NCBI RefSeq assembly: GCF_015244675.1
Contig: NZ_JABCQO010000001.1
Location: 248,001 to 312,000 of the forward strand
Origin: Gluconobacter cerevisiae
GTDB lineage: Bacteria > Pseudomonadota > Alphaproteobacteria > Acetobacterales > Acetobacteraceae
DNA: 64,000 bases
Direction: 5' to 3'
The position numbers were made by a program, and so were the translations under genes. The notes under the pieces are model-generated. The model saw nothing but the letters and a program-made list of their open reading frames with translations, was not told where the DNA came from and did not search any database. Shown one piece after another: positions 44,752 to 52,644 of the stretch; position 1 is the first letter of the stretch, and every line of letters starts with the position of its first letter.

Positions 44752-45195
44752 TCAGAGACAGCGCTCAAGATGCTCCCGGGCGAAAACAAGCTGTGTAGGG
44801 TCATGAAGCCGAAAATCCGCATCCGAATGCGGCAACAGGCAGGCTTCAGAACTGTTCTGTAGCGGCTCATGCGACACAGAAGCAGAAGACGATTGTTCTT
44901 CTGACAGGGCCGCCGTAGTCAAAGCCGCCAGATGTTCAAAATCACTGGTTCCTAATGGCCCCGGCTCAACGTGGGGCCTTTGGTGAACGATCCAGTTTTT
45001 TGTCAGCTCTTTCAAACTGCCCCATTCCCTCACACCCTCCAAAGACGGCGTCTCAGCCATTCCCTCTGTTGTCGCAACAGCAAGAGCCTGAAAATCGGAG
45101 TCTGTAAGCAGGGCAGGATGGGACGATACGTCCTTTCTGCAAACCCAACTCCTCAGAGAGTTTTTTATAGCCGAAACAACTTCGTTCTTAACCAT
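44752..45195 (-). CDS. Unknown 147-residue protein with internal duplication
   Basis: No family recognised. Two related segments are visible: LLTDSDFQALAVATTEGMAE near residue 30 and LGTSDFEHLAALTTAALSEE near residue 80, with a possible degenerate third (LLPHSDADFRL) near 120. The protein is soluble-looking, without signal peptide or membrane helix. It is last on the strand of the secretion/glycosylation cluster and stops at the shared terminator. The AGG before the start is too close for a good ribosome site, so the start is uncertain. Confidence 0.6.
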   Translation of the reverse strand: MVKNEVVSAIKNSLRSWVCRKDVSSHPALLTDSDFQALAVATTEGMAETPSLEGVREWGSLKELTKNWIVHQRPHVEPGPLGTSDFEHLAALTTAALSEEQSSSASVSHEPLQNSSEACLLPHSDADFRLHDPTQLVFAREHLERCL

Positions 45196-45249
45196 GACCT
45201 GCGCGCTTCATCATGTTTGACCGATGCCACATGCGGAAATTAGTCAGTT

Positions 45250-45268
45250 TTGCCGTCAGAAACGGCAA
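45250..45268. repeat. Hairpin after the GT4 gene
   Basis: Perfect 7-bp inverted repeat TTGCCGT / ACGGCAA with a 5-base loop, about 40 bases past the stop of the glycosyltransferase. No T-run on either strand, so terminator function is uncertain. Confidence 0.5.
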
Positions 45269-45306
45269 CAAAAGGAAACCGAATTCCTGTTTTTTGCCTT
45301 TCGACG

Positions 45307-46533
45307 TCATTTCGTCTTCATGATCCGCTCAACCAGCTCGTCATAGCGATCCAGATAATCATTCAAGCACAGTTCGGCCTCAGCATAGCGTCGGGCTTCC
45401 TGCCCCAATCGACGGGCGCTGCGACGATCATCCAGAAGCTGCAATGTTGCCTCCGCAATTGCGTCTGAGTCCAAAAACGGCACCAGACGCCCTGTGACAT
45501 CATGCGTGATGAATTCCCTGACCGGCGCTGTATCGCTCCCGATAACCGGACAACCTGTCGCCATGGCTTCACGCAGGGACCAGGACGCAACGAACGGATA
45601 GGTCAGATACAAATGAGTATCCGAACGCCGCAGCAAGGCTCGGAAATCATCGTATTCGACCTTTCCGACAAAATGCACACGATTGAGGTCCAGCTTACCC
45701 TCCAGTTCGCGCAACATGAATTCACGCCAGCTTCCACCGCCGGGAGGAAGTGTGCCGTAACTGACCCTGTCTCCCCCCACAAGAATGATCTGTGCATCCT
45801 TGCGTTCGGCCAGAATACGCGGGAGCGCACGCATGACCACATGGAACCCCCGATAAGGCTCAAGGTCCCGCGCAACATAAGTGACAAGTGCATCTTTGGG
45901 TGTGATCCGGACGCCGTTCACGACGAGATTGCGCCGTTTGGCCTGAGGCTCGGGCGAACAGAGATCCAGATTAACCCCTTCCCGCAGCAGGGAAATTTTC
46001 TCCCGCGCCCATTCAGGATAGGTTTCGCGCTGGAATTTTGTGGGGCTCTGACCATAACCGTTTGTCAGACAAAGCGCCTGCAGATTAATTGAATTCTTGA
46101 CCCGCACAGCAGCTGCCAGCTCCGCAGAAGGCGGAAACTCCGGATCAAACCCTACGTCATTCTGATCTGCGTGATAGAAAAACTCGAAATATCCGAGGAT
46201 CGGGCAACCGGGGAAGACATCGCACAGATTAAGAAGTTCACCCCAGCCGTGATGTCCGACAATAATATCAGGCTCATAGCCCAAGCCCTTGAGCGTGCGG
46301 GCCGCAGTTGCAACGGCTTCGGCACGGAGCAGGCCATATTCAAACTCTCTCAGATGAGGATGCGTCTCCATCGAAGGCAGGCGCGGGACGCGGTAAATGG
46401 CGCGTCTGACACCGGGAATATGGTTATTGTTCGCCTCCGAAATAAAGACGATCTCGTGACCCTGTGCGAGAAGATGACGGACAAAATGAAGAAATTGCCC
46501 GGGAAAATTCTGATGAACGAATAAGTAACGCAC
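45307..46533 (-). CDS. Family 4 glycosyltransferase of the secretion cluster
   Basis: A 408-residue GT-B enzyme beginning MRYLFVHQNFPGQFLHFVRHL from a GTG at 46533, which has GGAG at 5-6 base spacing; an ATG 16 codons upstream lacks this. The C-terminal half has YVARDLEPYRGFHVVMRALP and the donor-site region PFVASWSLREAMATGCPVIGSDTAPVREF (read in parts). It stands between the ChW-like protein and a small unknown protein. Probably glycosylates a secreted or surface product of the neighbouring type I secretion genes; acceptor not known. Confidence 0.87.
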   Translation of the reverse strand: MRYLFVHQNFPGQFLHFVRHLLAQGHEIVFISEANNNHIPGVRRAIYRVPRLPSMETHPHLREFEYGLLRAEAVATAARTLKGLGYEPDIIVGHHGWGELLNLCDVFPGCPILGYFEFFYHADQNDVGFDPEFPPSAELAAAVRVKNSINLQALCLTNGYGQSPTKFQRETYPEWAREKISLLREGVNLDLCSPEPQAKRRNLVVNGVRITPKDALVTYVARDLEPYRGFHVVMRALPRILAERKDAQIILVGGDRVSYGTLPPGGGSWREFMLRELEGKLDLNRVHFVGKVEYDDFRALLRRSDTHLYLTYPFVASWSLREAMATGCPVIGSDTAPVREFITHDVTGRLVPFLDSDAIAEATLQLLDDRRSARRLGQEARRYAEAELCLNDYLDRYDELVERIMKTK

Positions 46534-46617
46534 GTTTTCTCCGGAGCGACTGGAAACCTCCGTGAAGTCCTGTTCGCGCACGGAGAAGACAGCGGATGAC
46601 AGAGGCTTTCAAAGCGG

Positions 46618-46644
46618 CCGGGGGAACAAAAGTTCCTTCCCCGG
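46618..46644. repeat. Hairpin between the ChW-like and GT4 genes
   Basis: Inverted repeat with arms CCGGGGGAAC and GTTCC-TT-CCCCGG (two-base bulge) around an AAAA loop, in the 136-base gap after the ChW-like gene. No T-run follows. Confidence 0.5.
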
Positions 46645-46669
46645 TCACTACGTCAGGCCTCAATGGCAG

Positions 46670-47626
46670 TCAGGAAGCCGCAGCAGATTTGCGCTTTCTG
46701 GATGCGGCGGGTTTGGCCGGAGCATCAGCGGCTTTTGCCGCGCGGGCCTTCGGAGCAGCTTTTACAGGAGTTTCCTGCGTCTCTTTTTCAGGCACGATTT
46801 CAAGGAGGAAGGCTTCCAGCGGGGCGAGGCTTTCAGCTTCAAGCGCCTCGGACCCATCAACAGGGCCAAGACGTGTTCCATCCGTGAAGGAAGCCGTAAG
46901 GCGAACCTTCAATGTTTTCGCGGATTCGCCCTTCAGGCGAACGCGCAACCCAAGGATAGGAAGCGCCATGCCACGCGACCCACAATACTGACCGCCTTCA
47001 GCCCAAGGGGAAAGCCATCCCTTGCCGAGGACGGCCTGATATTCAATGTCAGAAGCCGGAACGCCATTTTCGGGAGCGACACTGAATCCCTCGATCCAAC
47101 CCTGGCTGCCTGGAACGCCCATCCAGTGCCCGATACCACCCGTCACATCGCCACGACGTTGAATATGTGCGGAAATATCCTTGGAAACATCCTGCTCCGC
47201 CGCCGCTTCAGCCTTTTCAACAATGGGAGACGCGGGAGCAGCCTCTGGAACAGCAGCCTGAGCAGGTGCTGTAGTCACAGGACCGGCAAGCTGTGCAACC
47301 TGCAGACGGGGTGCCGCATGGAGGCTGTCAGGCTCCTGATACGTCGTCACCAGAACAGCGGCCGGACCACGCATGACCCGCACCAGAGCAGCGCCGTTTG
47401 AACCACCGATCCAGCCATCTTCTTCAAAGGTGCTGACGGTCACGATCCCGGGAGGCGTACCCGGCGCACGTGAAATCCGGACGCCCGGCAATCCGGCAGG
47501 ACCTGCAGGAGCCTGACCAGCAGCATGGAAGATGCAGAAAATTCCTGCATCCAGCACCATCATATGTGCCCCGGCCTTAAGGTCGATGACCCGGTTCTGT
47601 CGTGGTGCTTCGGCGGCGTTAGACAT
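46670..47626 (-). CDS. Unknown protein with hydrophobic-W (ChW)-like segment
   Basis: A 318-residue protein with no signal peptide or membrane helix. Residues ~160-235 contain GHWMGVPGSQGWIEGFSV and GWLSPWAEGGQYCGSRG followed by LPILGLRVRL, which strongly resembles the GWxxW..G..AGTTGQ..RLEAIxIxL pattern of clostridial hydrophobic-W repeats. The N-terminal ~100 residues are Gly/Ala-rich beta-like; the middle is Ala/Pro-rich; the C-terminal tail is Lys/Ala-rich (APKARAAKAADAPAKPAASR). It is encoded between two glycosyltransferase genes, so a carbohydrate-binding or surface role is possible. The family match is my pattern reading only. Confidence 0.65.
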   Translation of the reverse strand: MSNAAEAPRQNRVIDLKAGAHMMVLDAGIFCIFHAAGQAPAGPAGLPGVRISRAPGTPPGIVTVSTFEEDGWIGGSNGAALVRVMRGPAAVLVTTYQEPDSLHAAPRLQVAQLAGPVTTAPAQAAVPEAAPASPIVEKAEAAAEQDVSKDISAHIQRRGDVTGGIGHWMGVPGSQGWIEGFSVAPENGVPASDIEYQAVLGKGWLSPWAEGGQYCGSRGMALPILGLRVRLKGESAKTLKVRLTASFTDGTRLGPVDGSEALEAESLAPLEAFLLEIVPEKETQETPVKAAPKARAAKAADAPAKPAASRKRKSAAAS

Positions 47627-47808
47627 TCCCTACTCCCAATTGCGTCCGTTCTTGCGGGCAATAATACTGGCATGTTTCTGGACTGTCACGAATGGTCGTC
47701 ACAGTTGTGGGCGGTATTCCGACGATATGTTGCAACAGCTTTCGACAAATACCGGTTTCTGTTCAAGCACCATAATGGACTGTTTCGATAGAAAAGGTAA
47801 ACCATCCC
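47627..47808 (-). other. Gap before the ChW-like gene
   Basis: About 180 bases of lower GC between the large glycosyltransferase stop and the ChW-like start. It probably holds a separate promoter for the latter; I cannot pick one -35/-10 pair with confidence. Confidence 0.35.
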
Positions 47809-50772
47809 TCACTGAAACGTCCCCCAACGCCGAATCAAGATCATGGCAAGCTGAAACGGCGGTATCCCAAGCGGTACAGCCAGACCAGTTCCGCTTCGCG
47901 CGACCCGCTCTCCCTGTGCTCCCAGATCGAAACAGACCGCCTCCAGACCACTACGCCAGACATGGCCCAGAGCATAGCACCAGGTCTCCGGCGCGATAGA
48001 CGGAATCAGCCCGACATCCGGCTGCTGCTGACGGATCAGGGCCTCCACTTCGTCTTCACGATATTCACCCGTAACCCGCACTCCGAGCGACATCAGGGCA
48101 TCATCATCATGCGTGTGCCCAACCAGAGAAAGCTCAATCGGCAGGCGGTGTTTCTGGATCTCGGTGGCCAGCGCCAGCAGGACATCATACCCTTTCCAAC
48201 GACTGATCCCACCCACGACACAAACCCGCAGCGGCTGCCCGTATGCGGCGTGATGACCTGTCCGGATACTCTTGCGAAGCGTAGCATCATTTTCCAGTGC
48301 GACAACTTCAATGATTACGCTAGGGAAGTGTCGCCTGATCCGACGCACAGTGTCTTCAGAAGGCGCCATGAGTCTGCGGGCGTCAGACAGCTCCTGTCCT
48401 GAGCGTGCCACAAGATCAGAAACCGAAATCTCTTCTCCGAGATAACTCCCCCAGCGTGTCACACACTGTTCACATCCCGTTATATCCGGCTCGCCACAAT
48501 AACGCCCCTCCCCATCGCAGAGCGAAATACGGGGGCAAAACCAGACATGGTCGTGAATAAACACGTCATACGGCACCCCAAGTCGCTCATGTAATGTTCT
48601 GACGCAGGGCGCATGACCTATCAGATGATGCCATTCGACGGACTGGACCCGCACGGCCCGAAGCACGTCCAGCAGACACGGAAGCTCCTCGGGAAGGCGG
48701 AACGTCAGGTTGGGGAAGCGCTTGTCGTCCAAAGCATCTTCCAGACAACATCCTTGTTCATGGGGGCGCAGAGCAAGCGCAAAGCCACCCTCAGCCTCGA
48801 ACACCTTCGAGCGCTCACGCACCACCCGCCCTACGCCACCTCCCGCATCATGCTGCACCATCAGGATAGCAGCCCTGCCCTCGGCCACGCGGATCAGACG
48901 TGTGATATCCAAGCTGCGCCGCATTGCATGCAGCGGATCGGCGTCGATAAAGCGCTTCACCAGAAGATCATAGCCAGGATGCAGGGCATTAAGGATCTTC
49001 AGATTTCGTGCGCCAAGAGACTTTCTCGCTGTCCCGAATGACACCGACCCGATATGGGCGACAAACAGTTCGGGTGCGGGGATATGACGAAAACCGCCCG
49101 CAGACGCCCGAAGACAAAAGTCGTTTTCCTCGCCATACCCCTGACCGAACAGATCCTCCCGAAACAGACCAATCTCGGCCAGACAGTCTGCGGAAATCGC
49201 CATACAGAACCCATGAGCGGTGGGGAGGTCCGGCCCGTCACAAGAGGTCTTGCCCGTTGCTTTGAATGTCTCCTGACACAGCCGGTCCAGCGCCCGCATA
49301 TCCGCAAGTGACGGAACCGGATTGGGGCGATCTACGGCGGGATAGGACAGGATCGTCGCGTCATTGGAGAATGGCGTCACCGTTCCGACGTCGGTGAAGG
49401 CCAACCTTGCCCGCATCCGTTCAACCCAGCCTGCTGGAACGAGCGTGTCGCTGTTGAGCAGCAGAACATCCCTTCCCTCCGCCGCCCGCATGCCGTCATT
49501 GGCGGAGATCGGAAAACCCTGGTTCTGGAAATGGCGGATCAGAACGATCCGGCCTTCCGCTGCCAGTTCATCAAGCGCTTGTGCCAGACGAGGCTCGGGG
49601 GTCGCGTCGTCCACGACGATCACCGACACATCAGCCGGGCATGTCCCCAGCACGGTGCGCAAACAGGCCATCGTCCGACGCAGATCCGCGTAAACCGGGA
49701 TTACGACCGCACATCCAGGACTTACTCGGGGGCAGCACGGACGCGACTTCCAAGGTCTGACTTTCACGGGCCGCAACCGAGCCGGAAGGCCGCCCCGCCG
49801 CCTCGCCGCCAGTCGCCCTACGAGCGGATCCACCGGGGCTCCCGTCAACAGACGTCCATTTTCGTCGCGCAGTGCCAGAGGACCAGTGTCGCTTTCTGGA
49901 ACATTGCTGGTCGGGATATGAAAAACCTTCGTGCGGGCCAGAGGAATGTCGCTGTCCACATCCTCTGCGAATGTCTCGGCCCGGAAGGAAGACCCATCCC
50001 AGAGAGTGACACGAGGGCTGTATTCAGGCTCAGCCGGAGCCCAGATCCAGCCTCTCAGGCCGTCGGACGTTGCTTCAACAAAAGATTCACATCGCGTCAG
50101 GACAGCAATATCCAACGGACTGCCGAGAACATGCCGACGACCAACACGCACTTCCAAAGAGCGGGCCGAACGCCAGCCTTCCGGCAAATCGTATGTGCCG
50201 CCTTCGTTTCCCTCAATCCGTTCCTGCCCGTCCAGAAACAGTCTGAATGGTCGGGAGACTTCGATGAAAACGGTGTCTGTATTGGATGCGGTCATCCAAC
50301 CTGGACGTCCCGCCGCAGCAGCGATCTGTCTGGCCAAAGAATGCGTTTGCGGTGTGGCATGGAAACGCGAAAGAGCAGCCTGCATTCTGTGGATGGCCTC
50401 TTCCATGCGCTCGAGCCGCACAAGGCAGATCGCCTCCAGAAACGCCGCTTCCCGCAGACCGAAATCCTGACGCAAATCCTCCATTCGCACCAGACAGTCG
50501 CTGATCCGCCCTGCCGACAGGCAGGCCAGCCCGACAGACCATTTCAGATTGGGATTATGTCGGGACATCCTCTCTGCCCGCTCCAGCCAGAACAGGCCCA
50601 GAGAGGTATTGCCCGTCTGAAGGGCGGCCTGTCCTCTGGCAAAAGCCTCCTGCGCTCTGCGGCTCATGGCCTCGCGCCACCGGAGCCGGTCTTCTTCGCT
50701 GACAGCCCGACCAAAGCCCGCGAATGACGCACTCAGTTTCTGTTCGCTGGATGCGGAACGGTCAGAAGACAC
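47809..50772 (-). CDS. TPR-GT2-GT4 multidomain glycosyltransferase
   Basis: A 987-residue cytoplasmic fusion. Residues ~40-155 are TPR-like helices (AFARGQAALQTGNTSLGLFW). Residues ~160-330 form a beta-rich region of unknown type. A GT2 domain begins near residue 350 (CAVVIPVYADLRRTMACLRT, VVDDATPEP, LLNSDTLVPAGWVERM, GQGYGEENDFCLRA). A GT4 domain fills about residues 640-987 (QHDAGGGVGRVVRE, FIHDHVWFCPRISLC, GGISRWKGYDVLL, GLIPSIAPETWCYALGHVW). Two catalytic domains suggest synthesis of at least a disaccharide. GTG start at 50772, 5 bases after the Sel1 gene, so the two are cotranscribed. Confidence 0.87.
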   Translation of the reverse strand: MSSDRSASSEQKLSASFAGFGRAVSEEDRLRWREAMSRRAQEAFARGQAALQTGNTSLGLFWLERAERMSRHNPNLKWSVGLACLSAGRISDCLVRMEDLRQDFGLREAAFLEAICLVRLERMEEAIHRMQAALSRFHATPQTHSLARQIAAAAGRPGWMTASNTDTVFIEVSRPFRLFLDGQERIEGNEGGTYDLPEGWRSARSLEVRVGRRHVLGSPLDIAVLTRCESFVEATSDGLRGWIWAPAEPEYSPRVTLWDGSSFRAETFAEDVDSDIPLARTKVFHIPTSNVPESDTGPLALRDENGRLLTGAPVDPLVGRLAARRRGGLPARLRPVKVRPWKSRPCCPRVSPGCAVVIPVYADLRRTMACLRTVLGTCPADVSVIVVDDATPEPRLAQALDELAAEGRIVLIRHFQNQGFPISANDGMRAAEGRDVLLLNSDTLVPAGWVERMRARLAFTDVGTVTPFSNDATILSYPAVDRPNPVPSLADMRALDRLCQETFKATGKTSCDGPDLPTAHGFCMAISADCLAEIGLFREDLFGQGYGEENDFCLRASAGGFRHIPAPELFVAHIGSVSFGTARKSLGARNLKILNALHPGYDLLVKRFIDADPLHAMRRSLDITRLIRVAEGRAAILMVQHDAGGGVGRVVRERSKVFEAEGGFALALRPHEQGCCLEDALDDKRFPNLTFRLPEELPCLLDVLRAVRVQSVEWHHLIGHAPCVRTLHERLGVPYDVFIHDHVWFCPRISLCDGEGRYCGEPDITGCEQCVTRWGSYLGEEISVSDLVARSGQELSDARRLMAPSEDTVRRIRRHFPSVIIEVVALENDATLRKSIRTGHHAAYGQPLRVCVVGGISRWKGYDVLLALATEIQKHRLPIELSLVGHTHDDDALMSLGVRVTGEYREDEVEALIRQQQPDVGLIPSIAPETWCYALGHVWRSGLEAVCFDLGAQGERVARSGTGLAVPLGIPPFQLAMILIRRWGTFQ

Positions 50773-50777
50773 GCAGA

Positions 50778-52550
50778 TCAGTCATCGTCATCGGGCTGCG
50801 CTTCATCCAGAAGGGCCAGTTCTGTTTCTGCATCCTTGATATTCTGTGCTTTCGCACGTTCCAGCCAGATTCGCCCTTCAACCGGGTCCGTCACACCGGC
50901 CAGTCCACGACAGAGGTAACGCCCCAGCATCATCTGGGCCAGCCCATTACCGCGTTGTGCGGCTTTGCGGAACCATATCTGCGCCTGAGGCCGGTTTTCG
51001 GGGATATCATGTCCCCCACCATAAAGTGCTGCCAATGAGAACATAGCATCCACATTGCCGCTTTCAGCAGCATTCTGGTACAGCGCCAAGGCTTTCTCAT
51101 GATCCCGACGTCCGTTGACGCTTCCATCAACAAGCAGCCCGGCAACCGCAACCTGAGCCTCGGCCATGCCGGCGTCCGCAGCCTTTTCCATCCAGTACAA
51201 CGCTTGTGTTGGATCGGGTTGTACGCCGCGCCCTTCAAGGAGCATTCTGCCATACCAGTACTGGGCGTTCACCACACCGTCTGCAGCTTTCTGCATCCAG
51301 CGTGCAGCCTCGCGCCCATTCTGTTCGCCAGTCACGCCCTCGGCAAAACATACGCCGAGATTGTAAGCCCCTACCAGATCGCCTTTTTCAGCCGCTTTTT
51401 CAAAACGGGCGTGCAGAGCCTGTTTTTCATCAACTGTGGCTGCGGCTCCTGCAAGGATCAGGTTTCCAAAATCAGCATCTGCATGCACATCCCCGGATTC
51501 AGAAGCGATTTTGAACCAGTGCGATGCGACATCAGGGTCCTGATGCACTCCGTTTCCGGTCAGATACAACAGCCCCAAAGCCCGCGCGGCGCCGGCGTGT
51601 TTCTGTTCTGCGGCCAGCCGATACCATTTGGATGCTTCGACGAGATTGGGCGGCAGATCTCCACCATTGGCGCACAGATCGCCAAGCAAGGCGGCAGACT
51701 GGGTGTCACCATTTGTCGCGGCCCGTTTCAACCAGGTTTCCGCACGTCCATAATGTCGGCCTATTCCGGTGCCTTCCAGAAGCATCAAGCCGTACCGGGC
51801 CTGCGCAGTAACGATATTGCGTTCTGCGGCCTGGTGGAAATAGCTGGCAGCCTTGCCGAGATCGCGCGGCACGCCCGAACCCGATTCATACATCCGGCCA
51901 AGAATATCAAACGCCGTCCCAAGACCTCCTTTCGTCGCTTCCATCAAATGACGGGCGGCAGAAGAAAGCTCCTCATCTGTCCGGGCAGTGTCGAGAATGG
52001 AAAGCGCCACCCCCAGATGCCCCTGCGAACATCCGGCAGCAGCAGAACGGTCGTACCATGAACGGGCCTGCGACAGATCCCGCAGGTCTTCAGGCCCACT
52101 CGTAAGAATATAGCCCAGAAGCGCCTGCGCATCCGGAGAGCCTGCTTCCGCAGCGATTTTGGCCCAATGGAGGCCAAGATGAAAATCCGGATGTCTGGGA
52201 CCAGAGGTTGGAACGTGAGAAAGATCCAGTCCATCGCGGACTGACTGAATTTCAAACCCTTCCGGAAGCCCTACCGTATAAAGCGTTGCCAGAACGAAAG
52301 CTGCTTCAGTATGCCCCGCTTGGGCAGCCTGATAGATCCAGCGGGCTCCATCTCCCAGACTGGGAGGAACGCCGATCCCATCCAGATAGGCACGCCCGAC
52401 ACGGAAGGAGGCTTCCCCGTCTCCAGTCGCCGCGAGGCGACTGAAAAGAGCAAATCCCTGAACCGTCTTCCCACTTTCCGTCAGACGGATCGCGTATTCC
52501 AGCTTCCCTTTTGACGAAAACAGAGCAGCAAGGCGAGATTTGAATGACAT
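50778..52550 (-). CDS. Sel1-like repeat protein
   Basis: A 590-residue solenoid of about 13 Sel1-type repeats of ~36 residues, each with the A-x-x-x-L-G-x-x-Y/L...G-V-x-x-D-x-x-x-A-x-x-W/Y pattern (for example ARYGLMLLEGTGIGRHYGRA and AQYWYGRMLLEGRGVQPDPT). The C terminus is acidic (LLDEAQPDDDD). No signal peptide. Sel1 proteins act as scaffolds; here it is coupled to the large glycosyltransferase and follows the secretion adaptor, so it may organise enzyme and substrate. I chose ATG 52550 over an ATG three codons upstream; either is possible. Confidence 0.87.
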   Translation of the reverse strand: MSFKSRLAALFSSKGKLEYAIRLTESGKTVQGFALFSRLAATGDGEASFRVGRAYLDGIGVPPSLGDGARWIYQAAQAGHTEAAFVLATLYTVGLPEGFEIQSVRDGLDLSHVPTSGPRHPDFHLGLHWAKIAAEAGSPDAQALLGYILTSGPEDLRDLSQARSWYDRSAAAGCSQGHLGVALSILDTARTDEELSSAARHLMEATKGGLGTAFDILGRMYESGSGVPRDLGKAASYFHQAAERNIVTAQARYGLMLLEGTGIGRHYGRAETWLKRAATNGDTQSAALLGDLCANGGDLPPNLVEASKWYRLAAEQKHAGAARALGLLYLTGNGVHQDPDVASHWFKIASESGDVHADADFGNLILAGAAATVDEKQALHARFEKAAEKGDLVGAYNLGVCFAEGVTGEQNGREAARWMQKAADGVVNAQYWYGRMLLEGRGVQPDPTQALYWMEKAADAGMAEAQVAVAGLLVDGSVNGRRDHEKALALYQNAAESGNVDAMFSLAALYGGGHDIPENRPQAQIWFRKAAQRGNGLAQMMLGRYLCRGLAGVTDPVEGRIWLERAKAQNIKDAETELALLDEAQPDDDD

Positions 52551-52581
52551 GGGCAGCACGGGTCCTGAATCACTGTCATGT

Positions 52582-52611
52582 TGGAACGCCCGAACTTTGC
52601 CGGGCGTTCCA
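52582..52611. repeat. First of two tandem hairpins between HlyD and Sel1 genes
   Basis: Perfect 11-bp inverted repeat TGGAACGCCCG / CGGGCGTTCCA with an 8-base loop. No T-run on the minus strand after the stem. Confidence 0.7.
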
Positions 52612-52638
52612 CTTGAGTGTTTTTAGAAACGCTCAAGT
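52611..52638. repeat. Second tandem hairpin between HlyD and Sel1 genes
   Basis: Inverted repeat with arms ACTTGAGTGTTT and AAACGCTCAAGT (one G-T type mismatch) around a 4-base loop, immediately adjoining the first hairpin. It lies 6 bases past the HlyD stop. Confidence 0.7.
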
Positions 52639-52644
52639 TCGTTG

